DNA from: Undaria pinnatifida
Lineage: Eukaryota; Sar; Phaeophyceae; Laminariales; Alariaceae
Direction: 5' to 3'
DNA length: 64,000 nucleotides
NCBI GenBank assembly: GCA_012845835.1
Contig: JABAKD010000006.1
Coordinates: 4,173,124-4,237,123, forward strand
This document shows, in pieces, positions 63,334-64,000 of this stretch (positions are counted from its first letter, which is position 1; the number at the start of each line of letters is the position of its first letter). The notes under the pieces are model-generated. The model did no database searches and was not told the DNA's origin. It worked only from the letters and a program-made list of their open reading frames with translations. Made by a program: the position numbers and the translations under genes.

Positions 63334-64000
63334 AGCAACCATGCGCGGCGAGATGCAGTGGCAACGTCACCGCAGAGTGTGCTTGCATCTGCAGGGAGAG
63401 TGCAAAAGGTCGTATTTCGAGGACGTCACTAGTGTCGGTACGCGCCCCCCCGCCGAAGATGATTGAAAAGACCACCGTCTTTATTCTCGTATTATTACGC
63501 CGCTGCGGTAGCAGCTGTCCCCTTCTAGTGCCAGTATGTGCACTATAGAGGGAAATACCAAGCAACCGTGCGCGGCGATGCAGTGGCAACGTCACCGCAG
63601 AGAGTGCTTGCATCTGCAGGGAGAGTGCAAAATGTCGTGTTTCGAGGACATCATTAGTGCTGGTACGCGCCCCCCCCGCCGAAGATGATTGAAAATACCA
63701 CCGTTACTATTCTCGTATTATTACGCCGCTGCGGTAGCAGCTGTCCCCTTCTAGTGCCAGTATGTGCACTATAGAGGGAAAGACCAAGCAACCGTGCGCG
63801 GCGATGCAGTGGCAACGTGACCGCAGAGAGTGCTTGCATCTGCAGGGAGAGTGCAAAATGTCGTGTTTCGAGGACATCATTAGTGCTGGTACGCGCCCCC
63901 CCCGCCGAAGAAGATTGAAAAGACCACCGTCATTATTCTCATATTATTACGCCGCTGCGGTAGCAGTGGTCCCCTCATAGTTCCCGTATGTGCACTGTAG
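63334..64000 (+). repeat. 226-bp satellite, at least 3 units, reaching the window edge
   Basis: AGCAACC followed by GTGCGCGGCGATGCAGTGG begins units at 63334, 63561 and 63787. Units share TGCATCTGCAGGGAGAGTGC, a C tract with CGCCGAAGATGATTGAAAA and GCCGCTGCGGTAGCAG. Identity is high. Short ORFs on both strands repeat with the units. Confidence 0.9.

Overview
The window looks like nuclear DNA of a photosynthetic stramenopile, most likely a brown alga. The best evidence is a split gene whose product starts with a signal peptide cleaved before Phe, followed by a Ser/Ala/Arg-rich transit peptide. That is the bipartite plastid address of algae with red secondary plastids. Long GT-AG introns, very low gene density and dense repeats fit a brown-algal genome; the species cannot be named from this. 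No rRNA gene, CRISPR array or bacterial-type operon was seen.

Two multi-exon genes were assembled by hand from splice sites, reading phase and protein logic. Gene 1 (+ strand, 2396-18926, 4 exons) encodes a 133-residue plastid-targeted protein with one C-terminal membrane helix. I do not recognise its family. Gene 2 (- strand, 59976-33715, 8 exons) encodes 1088 residues: a long disordered N-terminus with four repeats around FLRPVSS, a GAF domain split over three exons, and a C-terminal HPP-family membrane domain (AQPR and HPPAGA motifs). HPP proteins include nitrite transporters of plastids and cyanobacteria, and GAF domains bind small molecules, so the fusion reads as a possible ligand-sensing transporter or transceptor. 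It is the most interesting object here.

Layout. 1-1242: 3' end of a hAT transposon (transposase C-terminus, subterminal repeats, putative terminus). 2396-18926: gene 1, with introns of 9.0, 5.2 and 1.9 kb full of satellites, CCCGA-type repeats and hairpin units. 18927-33714: about 15 kb with no convincing gene, holding TIR elements, a decayed minisatellite, a broken coding remnant and a few weak ORFs. 33715-59976: gene 2, whose introns hold a LINE reverse-transcriptase remnant, at least ten MITEs of one family, tRNA-derived SINEs, large palindromes and broken partial copies of the gene's own exons 3, 4, 5 and 7. 59977-64000: upstream flank with MITEs, a tRNA-like SINE and a 226-bp satellite running off the edge.

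The two genes share no obvious pathway beyond possible plastid or nitrogen biology, which is inference. All intron-exon models are predictions read by eye and have no transcript support.
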